The notes: a model not told the origin generated them from the sequence alone. Positions 1 through 9,130 are shown, counted from the stretch's first letter. The stretch: DNA of 64,000 nucleotides from an uncultured Chryseobacterium sp. (GCA_913778085.1 CAJYXJ010000021.1:1-64000); one strand, 5' to 3'. Program-made: numbers and translations.

Positions 1-201
1 TAGGATTCAAACTATAAAACCTCTTACTTTGGCACAAAAATGTTTAAACTCATGCGTGGATTTAGCCCTACATTTTTTTCTAATAGCAACAAAAAATTTT
101 TATGAAATTTTTGTGTACGGTTAGAAATAATTAATTTTATAATTATTAAAATTCCAAAAAAAATCCCGATTTTTGCCCTCTTCAAAAACTCCGAGTACTT
201 C

Positions 202-2328
202 ATGAAACTTTGTATTGCCGAAAAACCCAGTGTTGCCAGAGATATTGCCAAAGTATTGGGCGCGACGACACCGAAGCAGGGCTATATGGAAGGAAACGGC
301 TATTGCGTGACGTGGACGTTCGGGCACCTCTGCACCCTTAAGGAACCGCACGATTACGGTCCGCAGTACAAATCCTGGAACCTCTTTCTGCTGCCGATCA
401 TTCCTTCTAATTTCGGAATCAAATTAATTCCGAACAAAGGCGTGGAAAACCAGTTTAAAGTCATTGAAAAGCTGGTGGAAGAATGCGATGAGGTGATCAA
501 TTGCGGAGATGCCGGGCAGGAGGGGGAACTGATCCAGCGGTGGGTGTTGCAGAAGGCAAAATGCAATAAACCTATTCAGCGGTTATGGATTTCGTCCCTT
601 ACCGAAGAAGCGATTAAAGAAGGTTTTTCGAATTTGAAACCGGCCGAAGAGTATAAAAATCTCTATCTTGCAGGAAATGCAAGGGCGATCGGCGACTGGC
701 TTTTGGGAATCAATGCCACAAGGCTATTTACAAAGAAGTTCGGCGGCAACAAGGCCGTCCTTTCCATCGGAAGGGTACAGACGCCTACGTTGGCCATGCT
801 CGTGCAGCGCCAGAAGGAGATCGACGCTTTTACCACCGAAGAATATTGGGAACTGAAAACCAGATACCGGGACGTTATTTTCAATGCGGCCATCGACCGT
901 CTCAAAACCCTGGAACGCGCGGAAAAAGGACTGGAATACCTGAAGCAGAATCCTTTTGAGATCGTTTCTTTTGAAATTAAAGAAGGCCGGGAAAAAAATC
1001 CGAGGCTTTTTGATCTCACGGCCCTTCAGGTGGAAGCCAATAAAAAATACGGCTATTCGGCGGAAAATACCCTCAACTATATCCAGAGTCTTTACGAGAA
1101 AAAGCATGTGACCTATCCACGTGTGGATACGACTTACTTATCGGAAAGCCTGCATCCGAAAATAGAAGGCATTTTGAGAAAAATGTATTTCTATCAGGAA
1201 CTTATTGCCCCATTGCTGGAAGCACCGATTCCGAAGTCGAAAGCTGTTTTTGATGATACGAAAGTAACGGATCACCATGCGATTATCCCTACGGAAGTTC
1301 CGCCTTCGCAGAATTTAAGCCGAGAGGAAAAGCTGGTCTATGATCTGGTCGCCAAACGTTTTATCGCCGTATTTTACCCGGAATGTAAAATCTCGAATAC
1401 GTTGGTGGAAGGGAAGGTAGGAACCATTCCTTTTAAAACCAGCGGAAGACAGGTTCTGGAACCGGGCTGGAGAGCGGTTTATGCCAGAGAGCCGAAAGAA
1501 GAAACCACCGACAAGGAAAAAGAAAAGGAAGAGGAACAGACGATTCCTGAATTTACCGTAGGCGAAACAGGGCCGCACGACCCGATGATTCATCAGGGAA
1601 AAACCTCTCCTCCAAAGCCATATACCGAAGCCACGCTTCTGCGGGCGATGGAAACGGCCGGAAGACAGGTAGAGGACGAAGAGCTCCGCGAAATGCTGAA
1701 AAACAACGGGATCGGAAGGCCTTCCACCCGCGCCAACATCATCGAAACTCTTTTCAAACGAAAATATATCGAGAAGAAAAGGAAAAACCTGATCGCGACT
1801 CAAACCGGAATCCAGCTGATCGATACCATTGAAGACGAATTGCTGAAAAGTCCGGAACTCACCGGGGAATGGGAATCCAAGCTCCGCAAGATCGAAAGCG
1901 GACAGTATGAAGCCAACCAGTTTAAGGAAGAGCTGATCCAGATGGTGACGGAGCTCACTAAAAAAGTGGTGGACGGAAAAGGGAAAGTCATTTCTCTCGA
2001 AGAAGAAAAAGTAGAGATCGTTAAAGAAAAGAAAAAGCGGGAACCGGCCGTAAAAAAAGAGCTGGCGTCCTGGGAAGAAATCCGGTGCCCGAAATGCAAA
2101 TCGCATTACTTATTGAAAGGAAAAACAGCGGTCGGCTGCTCCGATTTCAAAAATTGCGGATTCAAAGTATCTTTTGAAATCTTCGGTAAAAAACTATCCG
2201 ATAAACAATTGATGGATCTGGTGGTGAAAGGAAAAACGTCAAAATTAAAAGGCTTTACCACCCATCCGGAAAAGTTAGTGGAAGGGGTCCTGTCTATGGA
2301 TGAGAATTTCGCGGTGTCTCTTAATTAA
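202..2328 (+). CDS. topB: DNA topoisomerase III (type IA)
   Basis: Type IA topoisomerase that cuts one DNA strand through a 5'-phosphotyrosine link and resolves hemicatenanes and recombination intermediates. The 708-residue product opens with a Toprim domain (MKLCIAEKPSVARDIAK) whose acidic motif GDAGQEGEL lies near residue 102. The catalytic tyrosine is in TYPRVDTTYL (Tyr near residue 305). The tail (about 629-655) has a zinc-ribbon pattern, CPKCK followed by CSDFKNCGF, typical of topoisomerase III extensions. A charged KEKEKEEE linker sits near residue 435. The ATG at 202 starts directly with the Toprim strand, so the start is secure. It is followed by over 300 bp without a gene and looks monocistronic. 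Confidence 0.96.
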   Translation: MKLCIAEKPSVARDIAKVLGATTPKQGYMEGNGYCVTWTFGHLCTLKEPHDYGPQYKSWNLFLLPIIPSNFGIKLIPNKGVENQFKVIEKLVEECDEVINCGDAGQEGELIQRWVLQKAKCNKPIQRLWISSLTEEAIKEGFSNLKPAEEYKNLYLAGNARAIGDWLLGINATRLFTKKFGGNKAVLSIGRVQTPTLAMLVQRQKEIDAFTTEEYWELKTRYRDVIFNAAIDRLKTLERAEKGLEYLKQNPFEIVSFEIKEGREKNPRLFDLTALQVEANKKYGYSAENTLNYIQSLYEKKHVTYPRVDTTYLSESLHPKIEGILRKMYFYQELIAPLLEAPIPKSKAVFDDTKVTDHHAIIPTEVPPSQNLSREEKLVYDLVAKRFIAVFYPECKISNTLVEGKVGTIPFKTSGRQVLEPGWRAVYAREPKEETTDKEKEKEEEQTIPEFTVGETGPHDPMIHQGKTSPPKPYTEATLLRAMETAGRQVEDEELREMLKNNGIGRPSTRANIIETLFKRKYIEKKRKNLIATQTGIQLIDTIEDELLKSPELTGEWESKLRKIESGQYEANQFKEELIQMVTELTKKVVDGKGKVISLEEEKVEIVKEKKKREPAVKKELASWEEIRCPKCKSHYLLKGKTAVGCSDFKNCGFKVSFEIFGKKLSDKQLMDLVVKGKTSKLKGFTTHPEKLVEGVLSMDENFAVSLN

Positions 2329-2654
2329 ATTTTGTTTTAAAATTTTTCTATCTTTTAACTTTAAGAAAACCTCACGTTCTATGAAGTCATTTGCAGTTTT
2401 TTAAACTGGTATGAATTCGATAATACTTAATTTATTTTCACTAGTTATCTAAAAAAATCAGCTTTGGCTCGATCAGGATTTACACAGAGTTTTTTAACTG
2501 TTCAACAAATTAGTATCCTATGATAATACGGATTCTTGTTATATTGTTCGAAAACGAAACTTCTATCATCCATCTTCCCTCTTCCAGCCTGTTAAAACAT
2601 CCTTTTGATATCCGTAAATTTGTTACCTTTAATCTCAGCTAAAATTTTCACAGC
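2329..2654. other. Intergenic stretch with one dispersed repeat copy
   Basis: AT-rich DNA between topB and the hydrolase gene. I see no gene. It contains a copy of the dispersed CTTCCAGC-type short repeat (about 2558-2598) and TANNTTTG-like elements at 2615-2622 (TAAATTTG) and 2624-2631 (TACCTTTA) that may form the promoter of the next gene. Confidence 0.6.
2558..2598 (+). repeat. Dispersed short repeat (CTTCCAGC family), copy 1
   Basis: About 40 bp containing ATCCATCTTCCCTCTTCC followed by AGCCTGTTAAAAC. It matches four other intergenic sites in this window at about 4161 (inverted), 9131, 43000 and 45540. The shared core is AACTTCC-(A/G)GCATCC-NN-CTTCC-CTCTTCCA. Function unknown. Confidence 0.6.
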
Positions 2655-3437
2655 ATGAAAAAAGTAATCGGGCTGATCATTCTTTGTATCTGTACACTCA
2701 GCTTTGCCCAAAACAATACCTTTGGAAAAAATCCCGCCGCCGGAAAAATCCTGCATCTTAAAGACGCTGATATTTATTACGAAGTTTACGGAAAAGGAAA
2801 ACCTCTGTTCCTGCTTCATGGAAACGGAGGGAGCATCGATGCCTTTGCCAAAGAAATCCCGATCCTTTCAAAACATTTTATGATTATCGCGATGGATTCT
2901 CGAGGACAGGGAAAAAGCACGGATGCTTCCAAAGAACCGCTAACCTACAGAAAATTTGCTGACGATGTAAAGCTGTTGGCGGATGCGCTGAAACTAAAGA
3001 AGATCAACATTCTCGGATGGAGCGACGGCGGAAATACCGCGCTTGAATTTGCCATTAAATACCCGGGCCGGGTAAATAGCATCATTACCAGCGGAGCCAA
3101 TGTTTTCCCTGCCGGAGTGGGTGAAAATGAAGTGCAGTCTATGAAAAATGAAGTCGCCGAAAAAAAGGCACAGCAAAAACCGCAAAGCGAAATCCGTCTT
3201 ATCCAGCTGATGATTGATGAACCTAAGATTACAAAACAACAGCTGAATCAGATCAAAGCAAAAGTAATGGTGGTAGCCGGAGAAAACGATCTGATCCTCC
3301 GCTCCCATACCGAATACATTGCAAAAGAAATCCCGCATTCAAAGTTGAAGATCTATAAAGGTGCTTCTCACGGCGTTCCGTTAGAAAGGGCAGAAGAGCT
3401 CAGTAAGGATGTTATCGAATTCATAAATGAACCTTAA
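2655..3437 (+). CDS. Exported alpha/beta hydrolase
   Basis: Secreted or periplasmic alpha/beta-hydrolase-fold enzyme; the substrate cannot be told from sequence. A Sec signal peptide (MKKVIGLIILCICTLSFAQ) covers about residues 1-19. The oxyanion-hole motif HGNGGS follows strand 3. The nucleophile elbow is GWSDGG with Ser near residue 123. The acid lies in AGENDLIL (about 213) and the catalytic His in GASHGVP (His near 239), so the triad is complete. At 260 residues it has normal family length. It stands alone, preceded by TANNTTTG-like promoter sequences. Esterase, lactonase or C-C hydrolase activity are all possible. Confidence 0.85.
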   Translation: MKKVIGLIILCICTLSFAQNNTFGKNPAAGKILHLKDADIYYEVYGKGKPLFLLHGNGGSIDAFAKEIPILSKHFMIIAMDSRGQGKSTDASKEPLTYRKFADDVKLLADALKLKKINILGWSDGGNTALEFAIKYPGRVNSIITSGANVFPAGVGENEVQSMKNEVAEKKAQQKPQSEIRLIQLMIDEPKITKQQLNQIKAKVMVVAGENDLILRSHTEYIAKEIPHSKLKIYKGASHGVPLERAEELSKDVIEFINEP

Positions 3438-3708
3438 TATACAGCTTGTTTTTCATGTATTTCGGCCAAAATAATCGTTGGAGTGGCAAAGACCGCAAAT
3501 TCTTTTTAACTGTCAATGCATAATAATTTGGCAAAGTCGAATTTTACATGGCTGCCACTACCCGTAAAATATAATTTTTAAAATAAGCAGTCTTTAATTT
3601 TATCAGAGATAAATTATTGCTGCTTTTACGCGAAGCAACCGTTGACGCCTTGCAGATTCCAACTCTGTTTTTTACGTTGAAAAACTTTCATGATTTTTTC
3701 CATTGCAC

Positions 3709-3716
3709 TACATTTG
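3709..3716 (+). promoter_or_regulatory. TANNTTTG -7 element (TACATTTG)
   Basis: TACATTTG matches the Bacteroidota -7 consensus 16 bp upstream of the thioesterase start. No convincing -33 TTTG is found at the usual spacing, so support is moderate. Confidence 0.4.
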
Positions 3717-3731
3717 TCATAAACCGAACAT

Positions 3732-4154
3732 ATGACCCCAGAAAAAAAGCAGCTGATCACGGACAGCTTTGACCGTTCCGAAACCTTAAAATTCTACAAA
3801 GCCGAACTCCTTCAAGTGGAAACCGACTTCATCTCAATGAAAATCCCGAAAATGGAGCTGATGACCCGGAAGGCAGGAATGTTCAACGGAGCCATGATCG
3901 CTTCCCTGGTGGATGTTTCTTCGGGGTACGCCGCCGTCAGCCATTATGAAGAAGACTGTTATGTAGTGACGGTCGAGCTAAAAGTCAATTACCTGAGGCC
4001 GGCCATCGGCGACGCACTGGTTTCCAGATCATACGTAGTGAAAGGCGGTGCAAAAATCAGTGTCATTCGCACGGAAATCTACACCGTGGATGAAAATACC
4101 GGATCCGAAAGCCATGTCGCGACTTCCCTGGTGACGATGATGAAGATAAAATAG
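3732..4154 (+). CDS. PaaI-type hotdog-fold thioesterase
   Basis: Small acyl-CoA thioesterase of the PaaI/4HBT hotdog superfamily, expected to hydrolyse CoA thioesters in the cytoplasm. At 140 residues it has the family length. Visible family features are the MFNGAMIASLVDVSSGYAA helix, where the catalytic acid of the hotdog helix is the Asp of LVDV, and the long strand ELKVNYLRPAIGD. There is no signal peptide. It is monocistronic, with a possible TACATTTG promoter just upstream. The exact acyl substrate is unknown. Confidence 0.82.
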   Translation: MTPEKKQLITDSFDRSETLKFYKAELLQVETDFISMKIPKMELMTRKAGMFNGAMIASLVDVSSGYAAVSHYEEDCYVVTVELKVNYLRPAIGDALVSRSYVVKGGAKISVIRTEIYTVDENTGSESHVATSLVTMMKIK

Positions 4155-4160
4155 CATAAT

Positions 4161-4200
4161 GTCGGCTGGAGAAAAGATGGAAGATGGATGCCGGAAGTCC
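4161..4200 (-). repeat. Dispersed short repeat (CTTCCAGC family), copy 2, inverted
   Basis: Reverse complement reads GGACTTCCGGCATCCATCTT then CCATCTTTTCTCCAGCC, matching the copies at about 2558, 9131, 43000 and 45540. It starts 6 bp after the stop of the thioesterase gene. Confidence 0.6.
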
Positions 4201-4450
4201 TTTTTGTTAATAATACGTCTGTAGTCTTGAATATCAAAAATCTTTATTCGGGAATTCTCAAGCCTCAAAGAGGTGCCTTAAAACAGCATCGGGTTAAAAA
4301 AGGTTCAGAAGAGATGCCCGGTAATAACATCGACCCTAATTTAACGAGCGATCAATATTTTTTCTGGCCAATCCATCGATTATCAAATTTTACCCGGAAA
4401 TGGAATGTATTTTGCTGACCAAAACTTTGTCAATAATAAAAATCAAAAGT

Positions 4451-4795
4451 ATGAATCTCATCATCCGCCTGCTGGTAACCGCCGTTGTCGCATATCTGCT
4501 TACCTGGATTTTACCGGGCGTGCAGTTTACCGGATTTGGGGGTGCGGTCATTTTTTCCATCGTGCTCGGGCTCCTGAATTTATTTGTAAAGCCAGTGCTA
4601 AATATCCTGGGATTGCCACTTACCATTGTTACGCTAGGTTTGTTTACTTTGGTGATCAATGCCATCATCATCCTGATAGCGGATTATTTTATAGACAGCA
4701 TGGAAGTGAAAGGATTTTTATGGGCACTGATTTTCAGTATCCTGTTATCCATTGTTACTTCACTGGCCAATTCGATGTTTTCGGATAAAGATTAG
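4451..4795 (+). CDS. Phage-holin-family (holin 4 superfamily IV) small membrane protein
   Basis: A 114-residue integral membrane protein with about four hydrophobic helices, beginning MNLIIRLLVTAVVAYLLTW and containing the family signature GFGGAVIFSIVLGLLNLFVKP and LPLTIVTLGLF. This pattern marks the widespread bacterial 'phage holin family' membrane proteins (COG1950 type), which are chromosomal and not evidence of a phage. The function is not established. An in-frame upstream ATG at 4400 would add a non-hydrophobic extension, so the ATG at 4451 is preferred. A hairpin terminator follows. Confidence 0.8.
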   Translation: MNLIIRLLVTAVVAYLLTWILPGVQFTGFGGAVIFSIVLGLLNLFVKPVLNILGLPLTIVTLGLFTLVINAIIILIADYFIDSMEVKGFLWALIFSILLSIVTSLANSMFSDKD

Positions 4796-4828
4796 AATCA
4801 ATCAACAAAGGTTACATATCAATCAATT

Positions 4829-4858
4829 TGGGCGAACTTCGGTTCGTTCTTTTTTTTG
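4829..4858 (+). terminator. Hairpin terminator after the holin-family gene
   Basis: GCGAAC-TTCG-GTTCGT hairpin followed by a run of eight T, 35 bp past the stop codon. Confidence 0.65.
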
Positions 4859-4946
4859 CTGGGGTTTCGGATCAAATGAAAAAGTTGAGAAAATTATAAA
4901 ATCTCATTTTATAGGATTAAATTGGATCAAGCACAAAAGTTGGGTA

Positions 4947-5096
4947 CTAGGCAAAAAGTTTGGTCAATCTGAATGGGAATAAAAGACCTGTCTTTTACTC
5001 CACGGAGCTGTATCCTGAAGTTTTTGATTTTGGCATTGAAGAATTCGGCGGCTGCATTGGTGCTTCTCTGATCAAAGTAGTTTAAAATATCAGATC
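4947..5096 (-). pseudogene. Remnant of an ISAon1/ISL3-type transposase C-terminus
   Basis: Read on the minus strand, 5093-4980 encodes DILNYFDQRSTNAAAEFF and NAKIKNFRIQLRGVKDRSF, the well-conserved C-terminal end of DDE_Tnp_ISL3 (ISAon1-like) transposases. After RSF the frame is broken: the expected ending FRLTKLFA plus stop TAG (4947-4949) is present in the next frame. Upstream a stop codon interrupts the frame and no more transposase sequence is recognisable. It is a dead fragment of about 50 codons. Confidence 0.75.
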
Positions 5097-5654
5097 AGTT
5101 ACAAACTTGGGAGACTAATCAAAACGCTACCGACGCAAAGAGAAGTTTATTCAGCATCATGCATATTTTCGTTCGCAAAAACATTTTATTCAGCAAGTGA
5201 TAGCGATGAATAAAATGCCTTTGCGAACGAAAAATCTACAGTTTTAATGTAATCAATTCATAGTGTCTATAGCGTTTAAAATTTTCTCCCCAACTGTTGA
5301 TACTGATCCATTAAATTATCAGTTTCAAAATTCAGGATACTGAGTGAGCAAATAAACCTGACGGATTTTCGAAACCCGTTAGGTTTGTTCTCCGGTTTTG
5401 TTTTCAAAATATTGAATTTATTCTCAGTTATTAACCCATAAAAACAGCAAGAACCAGATGCATGAATCAATTTTTAAATAAAAACCTTCCGCTTTTATAT
5501 TCCCACCTTTCAGCCCGATTTCTGCTTCGATTTCAAATCATTTAAAATTCTTGGCTGGTATTCGCCGGAAATTTCCTGCCTCCGTATTGCCGCCTATCGT
5601 ATCCGGTATTCATAAATTAATCCCGATTCCCGCTTCCGTTTTATTTTAAATAAT
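5097..5654. other. Intergenic stretch without a gene
   Basis: No coding sequence is supported. The stretch holds a long imperfect inverted repeat (5166-5233) and otherwise AT-rich sequence leading to the promoter of the S9 peptidase gene. Together with the transposase remnant it forms a gene-poor gap of over 900 bp that probably results from old mobile-element insertions. Confidence 0.5.
5166..5233. repeat. Long inverted repeat, 27-bp arms
   Basis: Left arm 5166-5192 begins TTTTCGTTCGCAAAAACA; right arm 5207-5233 begins TGAATAAAATGCC and ends GCGAACGAAAA. The arms pair at 25 of 27 positions around a 14-nt loop. No T-run follows, so it is not a simple terminator. It lies next to a transposase remnant and may be part of a small non-autonomous element. 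Confidence 0.7.
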
Positions 5655-5662
5655 TAACTTTG
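5655..5662 (+). promoter_or_regulatory. TANNTTTG -7 element (TAACTTTG)
   Basis: TAACTTTG lies 72 bp upstream of the preferred start of the S9 peptidase gene and matches the Bacteroidota -7 consensus. Confidence 0.45.
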
Positions 5663-5733
5663 GCAATCTTTGAATTGAATAAGGCCTGCAATTCCTAAAA
5701 AGTTTTATGGGCCGTAAAAATGAATATCAACAT

Positions 5734-7728
5734 ATGAAACTTAAGTACAGCCTGCTTGCTATGGCAGCTCCGCTTTTAATGAATGCACAACAAGTAATGA
5801 CGCCAGAAATTCTATGGACTTTGAAAAAAGTGGGAGTGCAGGCGGTTTCCCCGGATCAGTCTTCCCTTATCTATAAAGTGGGACAGGTAGATCTGAAAAC
5901 AGAAAAAACGAAAAGCGAAAACTATTTCCTGAATGTCCTTAATCACGAATCCACCAAAATAGATTTGGGTAAAAAATCCCTGATCCAATGGGACAGAAAC
6001 GGACTCTATGCGCAGGAAGGAGACAAAATCTTCCTTTCCAAAGACAGCGGAAAAACATGGACGGAATTTTATACCATCGGAGAAGCTGATAATATTGTTA
6101 TTTCTCCGGACGGTAAAAAGGTAGCTTTCAGCAAACAGGTGCTGATGGAAAAGGTGATGGGCAAAGATAAATATTCCGACACCCCTAAAACGACGGCTCA
6201 GGTATATACCGACCTTAATCACAGGCACTGGGATTATTTTAATGAAGGAAAGTACAATCATGTTTTCGTAGTAAGTGTTTCTGAAAAGGCAGAGGCTGCC
6301 AAAGACCTTTTGAAAGGAAAAATGTGGGATTCTCCGCAACGGCCTTTCGGAGGGGCGGAAGGCTTCATCTGGAGTCCGGATTCTTCAAAGCTTTTATACG
6401 TGACCAAACCGAAAAGCGGAAAGGAATATTCCACCAGCACGAATACCGATATTTTTGCTTACGACCTGGCATCGGGAACGACCAAAAATGTAACGGAATC
6501 CAACAAAGGATATGATGTAAACCCTAAATTCAGCCCGGACGGAAAAGCTTTGGTATGGCAGAGCATGGCCAGAGACGGTTACGAAGCAGATAAAAATGAT
6601 GTGAAGATCATGGACTGGAAATCAGGGAAAATTACCAATCTCACAGCCGGCTGGGACGAAAGCGTTTCCGGCGACGTATTCTGGAGTGGGGATTCAAAAA
6701 TGATCTATTTTACCGCTGCTTTCAGAGGAACGAAACAGCTCTTTTCCTTAGATCCTAAAAATGCGAAGGTTCAGCAGATTACCAAAGGTGATTTTGATGT
6801 GAACGAAATATTTGCCGATCAGAAAAATTCGCTGGTTATCGGGAGAACCGATATTAATCATGCCACCGATCTGTTTGCAGTCAATGTCAATAACGGAGAC
6901 ATGAAGCAGATCACGGAAGCCAATAAAGAAATGTATGCTCAACTGGCTCAAGGGAAATCCGAGCTGAAGATGGTAAAAACCACTGACGGTAAAGAAATGG
7001 GCGTATGGTTCCACTATCCGCCGAACTTTGATCCGAATAAAAAATATCCGACGCTGGTGTATTGCCAAGGCGGTCCCCAGTCGGCCCTTACCCAGTTTTT
7101 CAGTACAAGGTGGAACTTTGCCTTAATGGCAGCTAATGGGTACATTGTGGTAGCACCGAACCGAAGAGGAATGCCGGGCTGGGGAACAAAATGGAATGAA
7201 GAAATTTCCAAAGACTGGGGCGGACAGCCGATGCGGGATTATCTTGCGGCAACCGACTACGCCAAAACATTGCCTTATGTAGACGGAGACCGGGTAGCGG
7301 CAGTAGGAGCGAGCTACGGAGGATACAGCGTGTTTATGCTGGCCGGAATCCATCAGAACCGTTTTAAGACCTTCATCGCGCACGACGGATTGTTCGATAT
7401 GAAATCCTGGTACCTGACAACCGAAGAATTATGGTTCGCCAACTGGGACCTGGGTTCACCATGGGAAAAGCCACTGCCGAAAGCCTATACGGAATTCAAT
7501 CCGAGCAATTTTGTCGATAAGTGGAACAAACCGATCATGATCGTACAGGGCGGAATCGATTACCGCGTTCCTTACGAGCAGGGGCAGGAAGCTTTCCAGG
7601 CAGCTCAGCTCAGAGGGCTGAAATCAAAGTTCGTATACTTTCCGAATGAAAACCACTGGGTGCTTCATCCGCAGAACGGGCTGGTTTGGCAAAGGGAATT
7701 TTTTGACTGGCTGAAAGAAACCTTATAG
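5734..7728 (+). CDS. S9 family prolyl oligopeptidase, DPP5-like
   Basis: Exported serine peptidase that probably removes dipeptides from peptides in the periplasm, as DPP5 enzymes do in Bacteroidota. Residues 1 to about 19 (MKLKYSLLAMAAPLLMNAQQ) form a signal peptide, which favours the ATG at 5734 over the in-frame ATG at 5707. Residues of about 30-400 have WD40-like beta-propeller repeats (ISPDGKKVAFS, FSPDGKALVWQS). The C-terminal alpha/beta-hydrolase domain carries the triad: Ser near 527 in GASYGGYS, Asp near 609 in GGIDYRVP, His near 641 in NENHWV. The length of 664 residues agrees with DPP5. A strong terminator follows. Confidence 0.9.
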   Translation: MKLKYSLLAMAAPLLMNAQQVMTPEILWTLKKVGVQAVSPDQSSLIYKVGQVDLKTEKTKSENYFLNVLNHESTKIDLGKKSLIQWDRNGLYAQEGDKIFLSKDSGKTWTEFYTIGEADNIVISPDGKKVAFSKQVLMEKVMGKDKYSDTPKTTAQVYTDLNHRHWDYFNEGKYNHVFVVSVSEKAEAAKDLLKGKMWDSPQRPFGGAEGFIWSPDSSKLLYVTKPKSGKEYSTSTNTDIFAYDLASGTTKNVTESNKGYDVNPKFSPDGKALVWQSMARDGYEADKNDVKIMDWKSGKITNLTAGWDESVSGDVFWSGDSKMIYFTAAFRGTKQLFSLDPKNAKVQQITKGDFDVNEIFADQKNSLVIGRTDINHATDLFAVNVNNGDMKQITEANKEMYAQLAQGKSELKMVKTTDGKEMGVWFHYPPNFDPNKKYPTLVYCQGGPQSALTQFFSTRWNFALMAANGYIVVAPNRRGMPGWGTKWNEEISKDWGGQPMRDYLAATDYAKTLPYVDGDRVAAVGASYGGYSVFMLAGIHQNRFKTFIAHDGLFDMKSWYLTTEELWFANWDLGSPWEKPLPKAYTEFNPSNFVDKWNKPIMIVQGGIDYRVPYEQGQEAFQAAQLRGLKSKFVYFPNENHWVLHPQNGLVWQREFFDWLKETL

Positions 7729-7788
7729 CCCGGTTTTTCTCTTCTGAAGAAGTTTCAAAAATGTAAAAAATTTAACAAGATCAATAGG

Positions 7789-7811
7789 AGCGGGCTTTAG
7801 CCCGCTTTTTG
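7789..7811 (+). terminator. Terminator of the S9 peptidase gene
   Basis: AGCGGGC-TTTA-GCCCGCT perfect 7-bp stem followed by TTTT, 60 bp after the stop codon. Confidence 0.85.
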
Positions 7812-7839
7812 TTGATACCTGGAAAACGGCTTTAGCCAA

Positions 7840-8340
7840 ATGTTTGCCATCATGTCCGACAGAATTTCATCTTTCCCGCCCATTATCGACCGCAGTTCCA
7901 GAATTTTAATCCTGGGATCGATTCCCGGGGTAAAATCATTAGAAAAACAGCAGTATTACGGCCATCCGCAAAATAAGTTCTGGAAAATTATTTTTGAACT
8001 GCTCAATGAAGATTTCACCGATGACTATTCTAAAAAAATCGAAGTGATCAAAAAACATCATATTGGTCTCTGGGATGTTATCGATTCCTGCGAAAGAAAA
8101 GGCAGTCTTGATTCCGAAATCAGAAACGAAGAAGCCAACCGGATCGAAGACTTGCTTGAAGATCATCCGAATATCAAAGCCATCTTCTGCAACGGTGGAA
8201 AATCTTTTAAGAATCTGCAGAAAATACTGGGAAAGAATTATAAAATTCCAGTATTTTTACTGCCTTCAACCAGTCCGCTTCATACGGTTTCCTTCGAAAC
8301 GAAGCTGGAAGAATGGAAGAAAATAAAAATATTTTTATGA
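7840..8340 (+). CDS. DNA-deoxyinosine (hypoxanthine) glycosylase, UDG superfamily
   Basis: Base-excision-repair enzyme of the uracil-DNA-glycosylase superfamily; the branch with this signature removes hypoxanthine arising from adenine deamination. The 166-residue protein shows motif 1 as GSIPGVKSLEKQQYYGHPQN with the following KFW, a Ser/Asn-type site typical of this branch, and the late motif LLPSTSPLHT that corresponds to the DNA-intercalation loop. Length fits the family. The start is uncertain: ATG 7840 and ATG 7852 are both in frame, and family members usually begin close to FPPI. The stop overlaps the next start (ATGA), so the two genes are translationally coupled. Confidence 0.82.
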   Translation: MFAIMSDRISSFPPIIDRSSRILILGSIPGVKSLEKQQYYGHPQNKFWKIIFELLNEDFTDDYSKKIEVIKKHHIGLWDVIDSCERKGSLDSEIRNEEANRIEDLLEDHPNIKAIFCNGGKSFKNLQKILGKNYKIPVFLLPSTSPLHTVSFETKLEEWKKIKIFL

Positions 8341-9017
8341 AAAAACTAATACCGCTGTTCTTTATTTTTACCTGTATCCGGATATTTTCCCAGGAATATC
8401 ATTTTGATTATTTTATAAAACAGAATAATAAGAGGATTAAACCGGATAACCAGCAGTGGGTAAGAGATTCATTCTACGATTCAGCTACAAAGTCCCAACT
8501 ATTTCTAAATGTCCAGGATAAAAAAATAATTGGCACCATTTATCAGGAAGATAAAAATATAAGACATGTATTCAAAGTTTTTCAGAAGGGAAATAATCTG
8601 AATTTTACCTATAAATATTCCAATCAGTTTGATAGTAGTAAAAGAAATGAAGATTACAATAAAGACAATGTCATAAAAATTGAAAAGCTTGATTCTTTGA
8701 ATTATAAAATTGTTGCTTTCAAAAATTCACGTTTAAAGAAGAAACAACTTTACATGGTGATAACTTTAGAAAAATCTGACTTTGACTATATAAATATTAG
8801 TGCAGATTACAACAGAACAGATGAAATGGAAGAGAAGCTGAAAGAATTAATAAACCCGGATTTCAGGTATAGGGTAAAAAGAGAGCAGATAGAATACTCT
8901 TCAGGGTATGTATTTGATAATTCCTTAGAAAATATTCAAAAAGTTGATTTAGTCTTAAATATTCCTGAAAAAATTATTCTTAAAGAATATAATTATTGGT
9001 CGGATTTTGAAGAATAA
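8337..9017 (+). CDS. Exported protein of unknown function
   Basis: I do not recognise this 226-residue protein. It opens with a clear Sec signal peptide (MKKLIPLFFIFTCIRIFSQ) and the mature part is highly charged, rich in Lys, Asn and Tyr, with no membrane segment, so it is probably periplasmic. The ATG at 8337 overlaps the stop of the glycosylase gene and gives the signal peptide; an earlier in-frame ATG at 8313 would spoil it. The coding DNA is more AT-rich than its neighbours, which may point to recent acquisition. A hairpin terminator starts within the stop codon. Confidence 0.7.
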   Translation: MKKLIPLFFIFTCIRIFSQEYHFDYFIKQNNKRIKPDNQQWVRDSFYDSATKSQLFLNVQDKKIIGTIYQEDKNIRHVFKVFQKGNNLNFTYKYSNQFDSSKRNEDYNKDNVIKIEKLDSLNYKIVAFKNSRLKKKQLYMVITLEKSDFDYINISADYNRTDEMEEKLKELINPDFRYRVKREQIEYSSGYVFDNSLENIQKVDLVLNIPEKIILKEYNYWSDFEE

Positions 9018-9048
9018 GAGCGAAATAATTCATTCCGCTCTTATTTTC
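9013..9048 (+). terminator. Terminator overlapping the stop codon
   Basis: AATAAGAGCG and CGCTCTTATT form a perfect 10-bp stem, followed by TTTTC. The left arm includes the TAA stop of the preceding gene. Confidence 0.75.
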
Positions 9049-9130
9049 ATATGATAAGAATCCGTTTAATTTTAAATCAAATATATCAAGTTAATTTAAT
9101 AGATAACTTCCGGGCCGGAATGTTGGCTAT

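Noticed and set aside
1315-2106. Long minus-strand open frame (263 codons) inside topB
   Set aside because: Its composition is Phe-rich low complexity and it lies fully antisense to a well-supported gene.
4188-4418. Open frame of 76 codons between the thioesterase and holin-family genes
   Set aside because: It begins in the inverted short repeat, lacks a promoter and shows no protein-like pattern.
4451-4795. Holin-family gene as evidence of a prophage
   Set aside because: This family is chromosomal and widespread in Bacteroidota; there are no neighbouring phage genes.
5276-5470. Minus-strand open frame of 64 codons
   Set aside because: It is in AT-rich DNA without start-site signals, family resemblance or a consistent codon pattern.
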